In this document: piece after piece, positions 11,849 to 24,014 of the stretch
Position numbering within the stretch: the stretch's first letter is position 1
Layout of the letters: the number at the start of each line of letters is the position of its first letter
NCBI GenBank assembly: GCA_028023455.1
Contig: JAQFVV010000022.1
Coordinates: forward strand, 9,569,100 to 9,633,099
Reading direction: 5' to 3'
Length of the DNA: 64,000 nucleotides
Source: Epiperipatus broadwayi
Lineage: Eukaryota; Onychophora; Udeonychophora; Euonychophora; Peripatidae
Notes under the pieces: model-generated
Database searches by the model: none
The model's input: the letters and a program-made list of their open reading frames with translations, nothing else
What the model was told of the DNA's origin: nothing
Translations under genes and position numbers: made by a program

Positions 11849-12210
11849 AATAATGAGGATTTCCAATTTCTCAATAAGCTTTGTAATAAATGCTTAGTTA
11901 GAGAAAGCATTTAAAACATCTTTGTCAGGACCCCCTCCCCAAACCTGATCATGGTTTCATGCTCTGGCACTTCTCAGAGAGGTGCTAGGGTATATTCAGA
12001 TACTAGATCTACCTAGCACCTCTCTGAGTAGTGCCAGAGCACAAAACCATGGTCAGGTTTGGGGAGGGAGTCCTGACAAAGATATTTTAAATGCTTTCTC
12101 TATCTAAGCATTTATCACAAAGCTTGTTGAGGAATTGGCAATCCTCATTGGTTATAACTTACAAGCTTAAGAGTATAGGGTCATGTGATCTATGACTCTT
12201 ATTTTGATTG
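11849..12210 (+). mobile_element. Family 2 hairpin element, copy 1
   Basis: Two long arms pair: 'gaggatttccaattt' ... 'gtcaggaccccctcccc' against 'ggggagggagtcctgac' ... 'ggaattggcaatcctc'. A central stem is built on 'cagagaggtgctagg'. After the hairpin comes a tail, 'acaagcttaagagtataggg' then 'tcatgtgatctatgac'. A target duplication, tgatacaata, lies at 11839-11848 and 12211-12220 (14 bp if one mismatch is allowed). Same plan as family 1 but unrelated hairpin sequence. The second copy is at 21.3 kb. Confidence 0.8.
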
Positions 12211-12220
12211 TGATACAATA

Positions 12221-12829
12221 TCTTAGTTGACAGGTTAAAAAACAAATGCATTTTGTTAGCCATGTATTCTTTTTTAATGAAAAAAAAAAAAAATAAGGAA
12301 TTCAGCTAGTTTTAATAAATGATTTAAATAATTTATTTAAACTTCAAATAAAACATTTGTTTCCATTTGTGTTTTTATTCACAATAAAAAAAAATTGAAT
12401 TATTTCCTTTCTCTAATCCCACTTCTTGTCACTAGGAAAAGTGTAGACACTATAAGAAGAGACAAAAGTTATAAACATGTGAATAAAAATTGTGATCAAT
12501 ATATTAAATATTGTAGAAATTAGAAAAACTTTTGTGGTATGGTCTTTTAAAAATAATAACTCAGTAATGATGATATATTTGCATTTGCCAATAGAACCCA
12601 TCAGAATAAATCAAAAGAGGCATACCTTAAAAAAAAGGTTAGCAAGAGTGCCAATAAATAATAAAAAGTGATAAACAGATTTTTGGAAGAAAAAACTTGG
12701 ATATTAAAAGAAACCTCATTGTACACAGCCCTCACACTTTGAAAGCACTAAACTCATTCATTCTTATTTATCTATTTGGTAACAATATGTGATGTTGATG
12801 TGATGTGATGCACTATAATTTCTTCTTAA
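12221..12829. other. AT-rich stretch without a recognisable gene
   Basis: Nothing supported; a small 62-codon minus frame at 12413-12601 resembles no family. Confidence 0.35.
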
Positions 12830-13850
12830 ATGAAGTCAGGAATCTCTCAGCACCTATGCTCAGATAAACCTGTTAGTCACTTTACCTTCCCTTTTCATCC
12901 CATCCTAAGTTTTTCTATAATCTGCTCCATCCCATTTCCACAACATAATCTTTGTCAACTCTATGACCTTTATATTTAAATCCCCCTATCATTTCCCAAG
13001 CCCAGCATAAAAATCAATAACCCACTTTCTGTATAATCACTTTGTTCATATTTATTTTTCTATAACTTCATTATTTGTACCCTTTCTGCTTTCAAGCATT
13101 TATATTCAATTAACAAATGCCTAATATTTTCTATGCTTTCCTTACACAATTTTCAGACTAAATCACCATAATTTTCCATTTACTTGTATATTCTCTTGTT
13201 GCTAAAGATCCCATCTTGTTCAAGCCTTAAACAATAAACTACTTTCCTTGCTATTATCATAAATTAACTTGCACCCAATGTTTCTGTTTACTTCTATATA
13301 TATTTAAACTCTTTTTACTCTCCTACTAGTTCTCCATCTCTCCAACTCCCTATTCTTTATTAATGTATCTATTTTTTATCCCATTTCTTACCTCTATAAC
13401 ACTCAACAATTCTCCTAACACAATCATCCCACCTTTTGTACAAGTATACTGATATAAATTCTTTATCCAAATATTCTGCATACCACATTACCTTTCTCTC
13501 CCATCTTGTTGCCTGCCCGTTAGTCATAACCCAATTAAATACTATTTTGGCTATTCTTTTATTATCCATAAACTGCAACCTCCCAAACATTTTCATTTAC
13601 TTTTTGCATCTCTCATATAAAAACTTGGCTATCCCATTTCTCCTTGAATTGCCTCTTTTGATGTCCACACATCTGCATCTAAAGCATGTCCTCCTATTTC
13701 TCTTTGTACTTTTTCTAATTAATCTAATACCCCTTTACTAATACATAATTCATCATTACCATATGTTAACCCTGCTACTGTAACTCCCTTCCATACAATT
13801 CTAGCTACATCATATTTATTATATACAGCTTTGAGGACAATTGCGCCACA
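12830..13850 (-). pseudogene. LINE reverse transcriptase, C-terminal fragment with zinc-knuckle remnant
   Basis: On the minus strand a nearly continuous frame starts KYDVARIVWKGVTVAGLTYG, followed by LEKVQREIGGHAL and EAIQGEMG. This is the post-polymerase region of a LINE type common in arthropods and other invertebrates ('W.G..VPGLT.GN', 'LER.QR..GR.AL', 'EA.QGDLG'). It continues MFGRLQFMDNKRIAKIVF, YLYKRWDDCVRRIVE, then a CCHC-like block CKLCKESIENIRHLLIE.KC. Stops are scattered and the polymerase itself is absent. A plus-strand frame at 13436-13741 is its antisense shadow. The clade is not certain. Confidence 0.65.
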
Positions 13851-13859
13851 CACGCAAGC

Positions 13860-15035
13860 AAAGTAGAATACATATAAATAATGTAATGTTTAAAATTTTG
13901 CTAAGAATTCTTTAATAGAATTTGTGTTTATATCCATTTAATAGTTTTAGTCTTTTTTCTTGCTGAACTTCAGTTTTGAGGTATAGCTAGCTACTTTATA
14001 ATCAAAGTTATTCTTATTTCAACATGTTATTATGCTAATCTAAATAATGATTTTATTTGGCCTTTAAATTTCATAAGACTACAACTTTTTTTATGATTAT
14101 TTATTTAACTGCTACATTTCATTATTTAAAATCTATAATCAGTTTTTTTAATATCTAACTCTTTTTTTTCCCTCATCTTCAAACTTATTGTTTACTTTAT
14201 ATTGGCAAAGGAGGAGGGACAGAGATAGAAGAATGTATTTTAATGTTCCCTCAGGTGGTTTGTATTACACTCCTGAATTACATTAGTTCAGAGATTGAAA
14301 GAAAATTGTAAACAACATGGAATTCTGGGAATGTGATATTTCTATTAAATTAAACTACAAGAAAAACACAATAAGGCCAATTATGATGTTGTAAAAATGT
14401 AACAAATCACAAGCAATTCTCTCTAATTGCATCAGCAGCTCTAAAATTTAGTTTGAATTTTCGTTGTTCGTGATTAGCTGGTCTGTTTATCTCAGCCAGA
14501 GGAGTATTTACATATTTTCTCATTGCTTTTTGAAAATTTTATAAAATTAATTAATTCACACTCAAGAGAAATCTGATTAACCTGAATGATAGCAATAAAA
14601 TAAAAGTGTATCAATATACTAAATTTTACACACGTTGGTTATATATACGTATGAGGGGTGAATAGCTAAACCATTCATGACATTTGCTGTTGTTGAATTT
14701 CTCTTAATTCATTTATTTTTAAAACAAAACTTTATTTATTAATAATTTATCTCCCGACTGCATCCACACTGTCAGGTTCGAATCAAAGCTGGATGCACTT
14801 TATATCTTAAGTCAGGTTCTAACAAGCTTTAAATATATTTTTCTACTAGCTCATCCAGATAGCTATCTATAATATTGGTGAGTAAATATTTTCTAACTAT
14901 TAATAGCTAGTGGGTAAAGATCTCATATTAATATGGACTGAACAAATGAGTTCCAGTTTGCTGCCTGATATGACCTTCATAAAATTTTTTGGAGAAACTG
15001 TAATATTTTCATCAGCCTTGAGTCCCATGGTTTAC
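13860..15035. other. AT-rich stretch with weak repeat traces
   Basis: No gene seen. A block at 14750-15000 ('ctgcatccacactgtcaggt', 'gttcgaatcaaagctggatg') looks like a degraded SINE in inverted relation to sequence at 16060-16190 beyond the palindromic element. Confidence 0.35.
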
Positions 15036-15048
15036 AATTATTGTTTTA

Positions 15049-15981
15049 ACTGAAACACAGGCTTACTTTATACCTGTGTCTATATATGTAATATATAGGG
15101 TATATGAGCACAGACTTTCAGATGACCCATCACTCTCCACTCTATCTATTAACACTGATACACTCAAGCACATATATGCTGAAAAGATAAATAATCACCA
15201 ATATACGTATTTCATGCTAAACCAGCAATCATTAGTTGGTCCAGATTATCATCTCCCACACATATATACTATAAGTGCTCAGATATATATTAAGATAGAC
15301 AATCTTCATACTTGAATGGACAGGCTCCAATCTACTACATACCCCATCCATCCATTTGAAAATCTGATGATGGAATGCTCGAAGGCCTCCCTGAGGCCGA
15401 GATTCTTGTCACACCCATGTTGACCTAAGGTCAATCTGAACCCCATATGTACAGGACATAATCCATTTAATATCATATGCAAGGATGGGCAGACATTTCT
15501 ATATATTACATATATAGACACAGGTATATAGTAAGCCTGTGTTTCAGTTATTACATTGTAGAGATGTCTGCCCATCCTTGCATATGTATTAAATGGATTA
15601 TGTTCTGTACATGTGGGGTTCAGATTGACCTTAGGTCAACATGGGTGTGACAAGAATATCAGCCTCAGGGTGGCCTTTGACCATTCCGTCATCAGATTTT
15701 CAATTGGATGGACGGTTGAAGAGTTGGAGTGTGTAGTAGATTGGAGCCTGTCCATTAAAGTATGAAGATTGTCTATCTTAATATATATCTGAGCACTTAT
15801 AGTATATATGTGTGGGAGATGATAATCTGGACCAACTGATGATTGCTGGTTTAGCATGAAATACGTATATTGGTGATTATTTATCTTTTCAGCATATATG
15901 TGCTTGAGTGTATCAGTGTTATTAGATAGAGTGGAGAGTGATGGGTCATCTGAAAATCTGTGCTCATATACCCTATATATT
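15049..15981. mobile_element. Large palindromic element (family P), copy 1
   Basis: About 930 bp that fold back on themselves around 15535-15560. For example 'ccagcaatcattagttggtc' at 15222 is matched by its complement near 15830, and 'gacctaaggtcaatctgaac' at 15421 by its complement near 15620. A perfect 13-bp target duplication, aattattgtttta, lies at 15036-15048 and 15982-15994. Each half is one unit; related units are at 27.3, 47.0-47.9 and 58.4 kb. The unit's outer part recalls a pol III B box ('gagttcgaatccc' in the 27.8-kb copy). Small frames within it are palindrome artefacts. Confidence 0.8.
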
Positions 15982-16059
15982 AATTATTGTTTTATTGAGG
16001 AAGAGGCAGTTCTGCATTCAGAATAATGTAGATTAGTAACAAAAATGTTCAATTCACTC

Positions 16060-16200
16060 TGCTGTAGAGCCATTTCCTGTTAGTGTGGACTGTTAATAGA
16101 TAGCTGGTGGTATAATGCTATAAAATCTCCATATCGGACTAAGATTCAAAGTTGGAACTAGTGCAGTTATACATCTTGTATCCACCTTTTGCTTCTTTAT
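16060..16200. repeat. Degraded SINE-like block
   Basis: 'aagattcaaagttggaacta' and 'gatagctggtggtataatgc' recall degenerate B- and A-box-like strings; similar text occurs at 14.75-14.95 kb (inverted) and near 51.47 kb. Weak. Confidence 0.3.
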
Positions 16201-16348
16201 ATTATTCAAACTAATATTGTGAAAATATAAAACCTAAGATTTTGAACCCAAACTGAACTCACTTGCATAATTATATAGATACGACAACAGATTAATTTCT
16301 TTAGTTTTATAATAACTGTAAATTCCTTATATCCTTTGGGTAGGTAAG

Positions 16349-16520
16349 TTAATACCATCAGTAATATCACATGACTTTCTCATATGCTTCCTAGAGCTAT
16401 ATATTTTTTTTTACTTCAAAGTCTTCTTCTATAAGTTTGAATTATTATACACCAGATGGCATAGATAACTGCTGTTGGAAGCGTATGAGAAAATCATGTA
16501 ATGTTGTTATTGGTACTTAA
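16349..16520. repeat. Inverted-repeat element
   Basis: The left arm 'aataccatcagtaatatcac', 'atgactttctcatatgcttc' pairs with the right arm 'gaagcgtatgagaaaatcat', 'gtaatgttgttattggtac'. The loop is about 85 bp. Non-coding MITE-like. Confidence 0.55.
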
Positions 16521-16849
16521 TAATAATTTTGTTTCAAGTAAACTCAACATTTATTAAGGCTACAGCTCTTACAGGTTTCACACTGATAGTTTTAAGTATG
16601 CATTAGATTATTCAAATAATATATAAAATGCAAAATTTATATAGGTCATATGTATGTATTCTGGAATATATTATTGAGACTGCAACCTATCAATTATAAT
16701 TTTATGATTTCTGATGATGAAGGATATATAAATAATTTTTTGTCTTGATAGTTTCTTTATCATCTTTATTTTTGTCTATAAATATTTCTAAATTCATTAT
16801 AATCATTTATATATAATTAATTATTTATTTATCTAGCACCAAGTTTTAT

Positions 16850-17127
16850 TTCTAATAGTCATAAGGAAATCATTCTGACAAATGGACTGTAAGAATTTAT
16901 AAGCTGAGGAATACTCTCATTCTAAGCACAAGATAGAGTGTTTGAAAAGATAAGAATGAATCCACCTTATATATATATATATATAGGCCAATCTTAAGCA
17001 CTTAGAAATGACAGCATGATAAGGTGGATTTATTCTTATCTTTTCAAACACTCTCATATTGTGTTCCTCAGCTTATAAATTCATACTGTGCATGTATCGG
17101 GGGTGATTTCCTTATGTCTATTATAAA
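16850..17127. repeat. Inverted-repeat (MITE-like) element
   Basis: Arms of about 110 bp. The left 'taatagtcataaggaaatca' pairs with the right 'tgatttccttatgtctatta', and the inner 'gtgtttgaaaagataagaat' with 'attcttatcttttcaaacac'. A (TA)n run lies in the loop. Target duplication not resolved. Confidence 0.7.
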
Positions 17128-17160
17128 TATTTATGTAATTTTATTATATAAAAAAATAAT

Positions 17161-17515
17161 CTTGTGAAAGGAAATTACTTTTCACACATGTGCTATTAGA
17201 TTTCTAATAAATTTACATGCACTCACCCATCAATAAGTGTTTTAAGAGCATAAGTAAATCACTTATGCTTAGATTCTATTCTTACATAAACCAACCCTTA
17301 TTGACTATCAGGACTTGATCTTATTATGAGCCTGATATTTCAATTGACAAATTATTTGGTACAAATTTTACCAGGTTCATAATAAGATCAAGTTCTGATT
17401 TAAGCATTGTCAGTAAGGGTTGGTTTATATTAAAAAAGCTTATTAATGGGTGAATGCATGTAAATTTAATATCAATATAATGTACATGTGTAAAAAGTAA
17501 TTTTCTTTTATAAGA
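17161..17515. repeat. Inverted-repeat (MITE-like) element
   Basis: Arms of about 150 bp. The left 'aaattacttttcacacatgt' pairs with the right 'acatgtgtaaaaagtaattt'. The inner 'taaaccaacccttattgac' pairs with 'gtaagggttggttta', and 'cttgatcttattatgagcc' with 'ttcataataagatcaag'. Loop about 45 bp. Directly adjacent to the previous element. Confidence 0.7.
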
Positions 17516-19168
17516 TACTTATATAAATTTCTAAGATATTTCTTACATACATTAAAAAGCTAAAACTTATACTATATGAGTGATAACATAGAAGAATCCT
17601 CTGCTTGACTTGTAAAATAAGATATTGATTACTATATTCAACTTCTGAATTGTAAACTGACAATATAAGATCAATTTCAAAAGAGTCATTTCTATCAATT
17701 ATGCTAAACTTATAAACATTGCTAATCACAAGTCATAAGCTAGAATCATATGTAAATCAAATAGTTTTTTTTTTGTTTGTTTGTTTGAAATTTGATGCTT
17801 TTTATGGCCAATTTGCTCTATATAAAGTAGGAGTCTAATATATTCAGATTTATAGTTAGTGATAATTAATCATTTCCAGTGGCTTTTGCAGAGGATTAAA
17901 TGTAACTAAATCAAGGCTTAAAATGTTCAGTTTGGATAAAATTTAATAACAAAAATAAATTATTTATTATCCTAATTATTATGTAAATGATTTTTAAAAC
18001 TACTAAAAATAATGGGTCTCTTAAAATTATGATTTTCATATTGTATTGAGATATGAATGTAAAACAATTTTCTTCAGTCTGGGTTTTTTTTTAATTTTCA
18101 AAAGCATATAATAATTACAAAAATAAAATTTATTTTTGTTATTAAAAATAACTTTAAAAAATAAAAATATATTTGAAATGAAAAAATTATATTTTGAAAT
18201 AAATAAAAATGTATCTTTTATATTGAAGAATATAATGTAAAAAAATTCCATTGCATTGTGTAAAGATTAACTGAATTTACAATTGTTCTTATTTCTGACA
18301 TCTCATTATCATTAAAAATAAATAGTTAGCTCATAAATGACAGATACAGAATAGCATTATTCTTGGGTTAGAATCATTGTAAACTGAATATGGTAGACAG
18401 TGCCACTCATATCCTGAATTAAAAAGCCTCTGGAAAGAGGTTTAAGAGCTTTTTGCAGCTGATGAAAGTACTTTTTACTGAAACTGTCACTGAGAGTCTT
18501 GCATTATTATAATTACAATTCAGAAGTTTGGTATTATATAAAATATATCATCTACTATTTTGCTTGTAGACTCAGTAGAAGAAACTTAAATTCTATATAC
18601 AGTATATGGATTTTAAAGCATATGGATGTCTGAAAATTTCAGATTTTCTACTTAATAGTTAACCATTAGATAAAGTGCTGGGCTTGATCTGGTATTTTAA
18701 ATCTAATGCTTGAATATCTTAGCACCTCACTGAGGAAAGCTAGAAGCTAGAAACCAGTCTGGGGTTAAGAATATTCTGAAAGCTTGTTAAGAGCTATTGG
18801 CAAACCTATTAGATAACATATATATATATATATATATATATAATGTTTATCCATTACAATAGTTATTTATTCATTATTCATTTCCAATTTAAATAAAAAT
18901 TAATTTCATCTAATTATTGTCATTTTCTAAACTATAATTTTCATGGGATTTGTACACATAGTCACTGTGAATTATTTTCATAGAAAATTTTTAATGTTAA
19001 TTTAATATTTTTATTCCAATTTTCATTTGCTATCGTTTTATTCCCTAAATTATCACAATTATTTAACATCAAAATCCATTTGTATCATTTTTTATCTCAT
19101 ATCTATTACTTAGTGACTAATCATCATTATATTGATGTAAATATTTTTAGATATGGAATAGAAGTAGA
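17516..19168. other. AT-rich stretch without a recognisable gene
   Basis: Contains a (TA)n run at about 18820-18842. A block at 18660-18820 ('ttgttaagagctattggca') is shared with the 58.68-58.75 kb insert and is probably an old repeat. Small minus-strand frames at 17.5 and 18.0 kb are AT-driven. Confidence 0.4.
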
Positions 19169-19266
19169 ATATTTACTAAGGCAATAAACCTAAATCATGT
19201 GCGGTTGAAAATGCGAAGGTAAGGACCTCTACAGATCTTAAACACAAGCTTATGCATTGGAAATAA
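19169..19266 (+). repeat. Conserved ~100-bp repeat with A-rich tail and pseudoknot potential, copy 1
   Basis: Nearly identical to 50260-50360 over about 90 bp, differing at roughly ten positions and ending in an A-rich tail in both. Both copies begin 'atatttactaaggcaataaa'. The stem AATGCG / (C/T)GCATT is preserved here with a G-T pair. The interleaved stem is weaker here (TGTG/CACA). No tRNA-type A or B boxes were recognised. It could be a SINE or small-RNA retrocopy. Confidence 0.65.
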
Positions 19267-20862
19267 AAGTATATGATAAATTGCTTTGTTGTATTTATTG
19301 ACATTTTAACCAAGTCATCATTTGAAAATTTTACAATTCCTTTATTTTTGTCACAATTCAGCAGATTAAGCCAACTTATTTCTGTATCTATTCAAGTTTC
19401 TGATATATGATGGATTTTAATTCCTTTAACATTTTAAATCATTTTATAATTAGAAAGACTGACAATTGCACTGCTTTTTTTTATAAATCTCTGAGCCATA
19501 ATATCTAATCATTAGTGCTATGTGAAAGTTTACATATGCATTTTAACAACAGCAAAAACTACAGGTGATTTATTAACAAACCTATTAATCTTGGCCTCAA
19601 CATGTTTCCAAAAAGTGAAAAAAATCTAATATTTCTTTAGAGAAGAAACCAGTAATAAAATCAAAAAGTCTTACTTATTGTTTTCCCAGAAATTAATACA
19701 CCAATGTTTCACGATTGATATTTGACTATAAATCATTCCAAATCAGAATCATTCCAAATCAGAATGTTTAAATTTTCTAAAAATTGCATGGTTATTTAGT
19801 GAAAGTGAGATGATAGTTAAAATATCTTAACATATACCAATAAATAAATAATATGTAAATAGATTTTCTTCCAGATTTTTATAAAGTCTCTATATAAAAT
19901 TGATTTTTTCCTTCATTTGGATATGTAATTCTACTTTGCATATATTTTATGCATATCAAAGTGGTTTCTTTCTGCTTTATAACCTAACTACTTCATTGCA
20001 TATAAGAAAAAATATATGCAAATTTGAATCAAGTCTCTATATAGAAAATTTATCTGTTTAATCCTGGAACATATATTTTGCTCAAGAGATATTTTGAATT
20101 TGTTGTACATTTATTTATGTTATCTGTTTATCAATAAAATATAGAGGTTAATTAAGCAGATAAATAAGGGTGTGTGTTTTTCAGAAAATAAGCACTAATG
20201 TTAGTCTGACAGTAATAAAATTAATATCCTTGGACCGATATATACTATTACAAATTATAGAGAAATTGTCATTTGTCCATAGAAAGTATACCAATTAAAG
20301 ATTCTTTTTTTTAAAGCCCGATCTTATATTTTTATTTTTGGAAAGACTTTGCCTTTTTTTCACTGTAAAAATTTTGAATTGGCTGCAGTAGATAATTAAA
20401 AAGAAGTGTGTTCCCAACTATAATATAATTGGCTAATATCCAGTTTCATTGCTTGTATGACCAGATGAGTGAATAATTGCACTCAGTAACTCATTTGAAT
20501 TATTCATTCTGGTTTACTGGTTACTATCTTATGTCTTTATTTCTAACAAAAACTATAAAATGTAAGTTAAAAATATTTACTTCTAAAAGAAAATAATTAA
20601 TAGGTGATCATATGAAGTGCAAACAAAATATATCAGAAAACAATTTTAATATAATCAAAAAAGAATTTTTAAAAAAATAATATTCAGAGATATGATTTGG
20701 ATACATTTCCACAATGATACATTTGTTTCAAGATAAATTGTTATTAAATAAATAAATGAATTATTTTCAATCTTAAAATAGTCAAAATTGAATATATTAA
20801 TGAGAGCAATTAAAAATCACAAATTTAAAATAGTTGAAACAAACATTCAAAATTATTTATTT
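19267..20862. other. AT-rich stretch without a recognisable gene
   Basis: A 14-bp direct duplication near 19736-19762 ('atcattccaaatcagaatc' repeated) is seen. No supported coding sequence. Confidence 0.4.
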
Positions 20863-20966
20863 GTCAAGCTTGGTGGTCAAGAGTCAGCTCAGCAGCCTTA
20901 CAAGCAGTTGTCCCGGGTTAGCGAGTTCGCTTCCAGGCGGATGCTATGACAAATGAAAAAAAAATT
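20863..20966 (+). repeat. tRNA-derived SINE (Gly/Ala-like head)
   Basis: 'ttggtggtcaagagtcagct' (A-box region), anticodon arm 'gccttacaagcagttg', B-box-like 'gcgagttcgcttccagg', then 'gatgctatgacaaatg' and an A-rich tail. Same family as the copies at 28.5, 40.9, 45.2 and 60.1 kb. Confidence 0.75.
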
Positions 20967-21329
20967 TTTGTGATTTATAAATCAATAAATAGTTTATTTG
21001 AGAAAAAAAATCTATGATTTATTTATTTTAACTCAATAAATTTTAAAGTAATTATGTTACACAAATTAAATATAAATAAATAAATCATGTAAATTTATTA
21101 CAATTAAATATATTACGCACATTTTTTATGTCAGCATGTTTAATCAAAAATCTGAAATGTTTATTTATGTGTTTAATTGATATTTTTTTTAATTTCTAAT
21201 TTTAGATAAAACATCTATTATTTATATTTCTTGCTATGATTATATTCATGGTTAGCAATAAAATATAAATCCATATTTGAAATCTAACTTGAAGTTGGCA
21301 TTTAACACATTAAATAATTATTGCTTATA

Positions 21330-21641
21330 AATAGTCAAAATAAGAGTCATAGATCACATGATCCTATCTCTTAAGCTTGTAAGTTATAAACAATGAGGAT
21401 TGACAATTCCTCTACAAGCTTTGTGATAAATGCTTAGCCAGAGCCAGCACTTAAAATATCTCTGTCAGGAACCCCTCCCTTCTAGTGTCTGAACCTACCC
21501 TGACATCTCTCTGAGGAGTGTCGAAGCACGAAACCATGGTCAGTGGTTTGGGAGGGGTTCCTGACAGAGATATTTTAAGTGCTGGCTCTGGCTAAGCATT
21601 TATCACAAAGCTTGTAGAGGAATTGGCAATCCTCATTGTTT
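21330..21641 (-). mobile_element. Family 2 hairpin element, copy 2
   Basis: Minus orientation: the tail on the left reads 'gagtcatagatcacatgatc', then 'cttaagcttgtaagttataa'. The hairpin follows: 'caatgaggattgacaattcc' against 'ggaattggcaatcctcattg', and 'gtcaggaacccctccc' against 'gggaggggttcctgac'. A perfect 16-bp target duplication lies at 21314-21329 and 21642-21657 (ataattattgcttata). The cleanest example of the architecture outside family 1. Confidence 0.88.
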
Positions 21642-21657
21642 ATAATTATTGCTTATA

Positions 21658-21960
21658 TTTTGTATTATCGTTTTTTTTAAAAATGTCTTTTATAAATATT
21701 AAATTTTCAATTCCTATCTGATTTTACCATTATAAAATAAATGAATGATTAATTTCTTGGAAGTTTGAGTTTACTCTTTTAATGTGTATTCGGAAGTTAC
21801 TGGGTTTTTTTTTTTTTTTTTATAGTTTTAATTAACTGGTAATCACATTCATAATTGGAATTGACAAATGCTTTATATATATATTGTAATGGAAATTTTA
21901 ATGATTATATAATGAAATTAAAACCCTTTTTGGGTCTTGCACATATTAGTTTTTTTTGTT
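21658..21960. other. AT-rich stretch without a recognisable gene
   Basis: Homopolymer T runs; nothing recognised. Confidence 0.35.
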
Positions 21961-21969
21961 TAAATTGCA

Positions 21970-23270
21970 GATATTTAAATAAAATCACCTTCATTCTTGT
22001 TAAGGCTAAAGTTATAATAAATAACTGTTTTTAAAACAGGTAAAACTATCCACACAGTAGTACCACTCAGGGCAAACCAGATTTATCAATGGATGCCAGA
22101 AGGTTTGTGAATAAAATCCCTATATAGTGCCTACTTATTCAATATCCCCAGACTAGTTTCTGTCTTGTGACCTTTGTCAGTGAGAAGCCTTAGATCTGAG
22201 AGCACTGCACCTACTGTTTAGTGAGGTTTAATAACAGTTACGAGCAAGCATAAGAAATGGTCATCATGTGATGTTCAGTGGTTTAAATAACTGTTGTGTC
22301 TCAAGTAATAATGAGATTGTGAATATACATGAATTAAGAATACTCACTCATATATATATATTAGATGATTATCTATTCAGAATAGGAGTTGGATTTACAA
22401 AAATGTTTTTACTTCTTTTAATTTTACAATCGGCTGATTTATTAAAATTGATGTTAGAAGAAGAAAGAGATAAAATAATTAGCTTCTATGAGTCTGGAAT
22501 ATGCTCAAGTTTATCACATTTATTTAATTTGTTTGGCTTTTTAAAATTTCAATATAATTCTTAAATCATATTTTCCCAAAGCAGCTAATATTTTAACATT
22601 ATCAAAGTCACAGGTGCAACTAATTTTTAAAAAATGCAATGTAAATTCTGATAAAATCAACTTTGATTGAAGGCATGTTTATGCTCCCTAATTCTGAAAT
22701 TAGTATATCTATTTGATTGACCCACATAGATTTTTGGTCACTGCAAACATGAAATTTCAAAAACATCTTTTGTCTTTAGGCTTATGAATAAAAATCACCA
22801 AATTTTGGGCTAATGGAAAAGGTAATCTTAATGTTAAAATTAGACAGTTATCAGTAACACCTCTAATAGAAGGTAAAACAACTTTATAACTAGCTGAAGA
22901 ATTCTCAATTTCACCATCTTTTGTTTTCTTGGTGTCAATACTATGAGAGTAATATCTATTGAAATTTTTAAAAGGCCAAACAGTTTAAATAAATGTAATA
23001 AAACATAACATACTCCAGCCTTATGGTAGCCAATTATTTTCTCTTTCTTCTAAAATCAATTTCAACAAATCAGCTGATTGTAAAATTAAAGTAAGAATTT
23101 TTTTTCTTAATCCACCTCTATTCTGAATGGACAAACATCTAATTAATATATATATATGAATGAATGCTTTTAATTCACATACAGTCACAATATCATTATT
23201 ATTTGAGACAAAACAGTTATTTATTACAACCTTAATCTTGGCAAGGGTAAATATGATTTCACTAAAACAT
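21970..23270 (-). pseudogene. Penelope-like retroelement relic: GIY-YIG end between inverted arms
   Basis: The minus strand near 22680-22760 reads PKIYVGQSNRYTNFRIREHK, the core of a GIY-YIG endonuclease of PLE type (YVGQ.NR....R..EHK). Upstream is the linker-like VVLPSIRGVTDN and a KPKDKR block. Downstream is NVKILAALGKYDLRIIL, typical of the PLE C-terminus. The C-terminal part (about 21970-22560, excluding the insertion) recurs in inverted orientation at 22945-23270, so the coding end sits inside a fold-back. Reverse-transcriptase motifs are absent. Stops and frameshifts show it is dead. The 98-codon plus frame at 22268-22564 is antisense to it. Confidence 0.72.
22030..22284 (+). mobile_element. 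Family 1 hairpin element, copy 5, inserted in the PLE arm
   Basis: 'aaaacaggtaaaactatcc' begins it and 'catgtgatgttcagtggttt' ends it. A perfect 11-bp target duplication, aaataactgtt, lies at 22019-22029 and 22285-22295. The opposite PLE arm (rc of about 23215-23270) carries the uninterrupted target once, an empty site that confirms both boundaries. The right hairpin arm is lost in this copy. Confidence 0.88.
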
Positions 23271-23274
23271 CAAT

Positions 23275-23915
23275 AATTTAAACAAAAAAACTAACACATA
23301 GTATAATTCAAAAAATTTTTTAGTTTCATATATATATATCTTCACTTCTCTTAATTGTAAGATTTCATATGGTAATAAAAAGCACTATTTTCTTTTCCAA
23401 ATATTTTATTATTTTCTTTTAATATTGTGCCTCAGTTGACTTACAACCTTCATCAGAAATCTTATTAATTTTTTATAGGTAATAGATTAAATAGTGAAGG
23501 CTAAAAGACGTCTGAATTTTTAATTAGAAAATTAAAATAAAAAGTGCAAAAGAAAGTGTCATATTTCTTTACATCTTATTTAATATAATATGTTGAGAGT
23601 TTAAGATAATTTTTAAAGCACACTTGATTAATAAAAGCCTCTGTAGAATAAAGAACAAAATCTTTTCTGTGCTAATTTTTTTATTTGAGCACTCTTTCAA
23701 GGGCATGTAGTATATACTTATTGCACATCCATTTCATAATGTGGTAGTATTCAAATTCCATGTTTTGCATATATCTATGCTGGCATTTCTTTGATTGGGT
23801 GAATTAGTGGAATTTCATGCCTCCTTTATTTTTCATTTACAGTTTGTTATTCACATATGATCCATATATTGTTTGGCACATATTTATCAATTACCAATTT
23901 CAAGATTTGTAGATA
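23275..23915. other. AT-rich stretch without a recognisable gene
   Basis: No supported gene. May include further decayed PLE flank close to 23.3 kb. Confidence 0.35.
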
Positions 23916-23922
23916 TTTGAGA

Positions 23923-24014
23923 GTTGGTGGCCTAGTGGTTAGCATAGCTGCCTTCCAAGCAGCTAGCCTCTGTTCGCTTCCCGGTCAACGCATTTGACAT
24001 ATGAAAAAAAAAAA
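23923..24014 (+). repeat. tRNA-Gly-derived SINE
   Basis: Very close to the tRNA-Gly(TCC) plan: 'gttggtggcctagtggttag', anticodon stem-loop 'gctgccttccaagcagc' with loop anticodon TCC, T-arm-like 'tgttcgcttcccggtcaac', then 'gcatttgacatatg' and an A11-class tail. The A-tail and extra 3' bases mark it as a SINE rather than a working tRNA. Confidence 0.85.

Noticed and set aside
13436-13741. 101-codon open frame on the plus strand
   Set aside because: It is antisense to the minus-strand LINE fragment, whose translation matches known C-terminal blocks; the plus frame matches nothing.
22268-22564. 98-codon plus-strand frame
   Set aside because: Starts in the family 1 tail and runs antisense through the PLE C-terminal arm.
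23923-24014. Functional tRNA-Gly gene
   Set aside because: Fits the cloverleaf closely but carries extra 3' sequence and an A tail shared with a copy that has target duplications, so it is a SINE.
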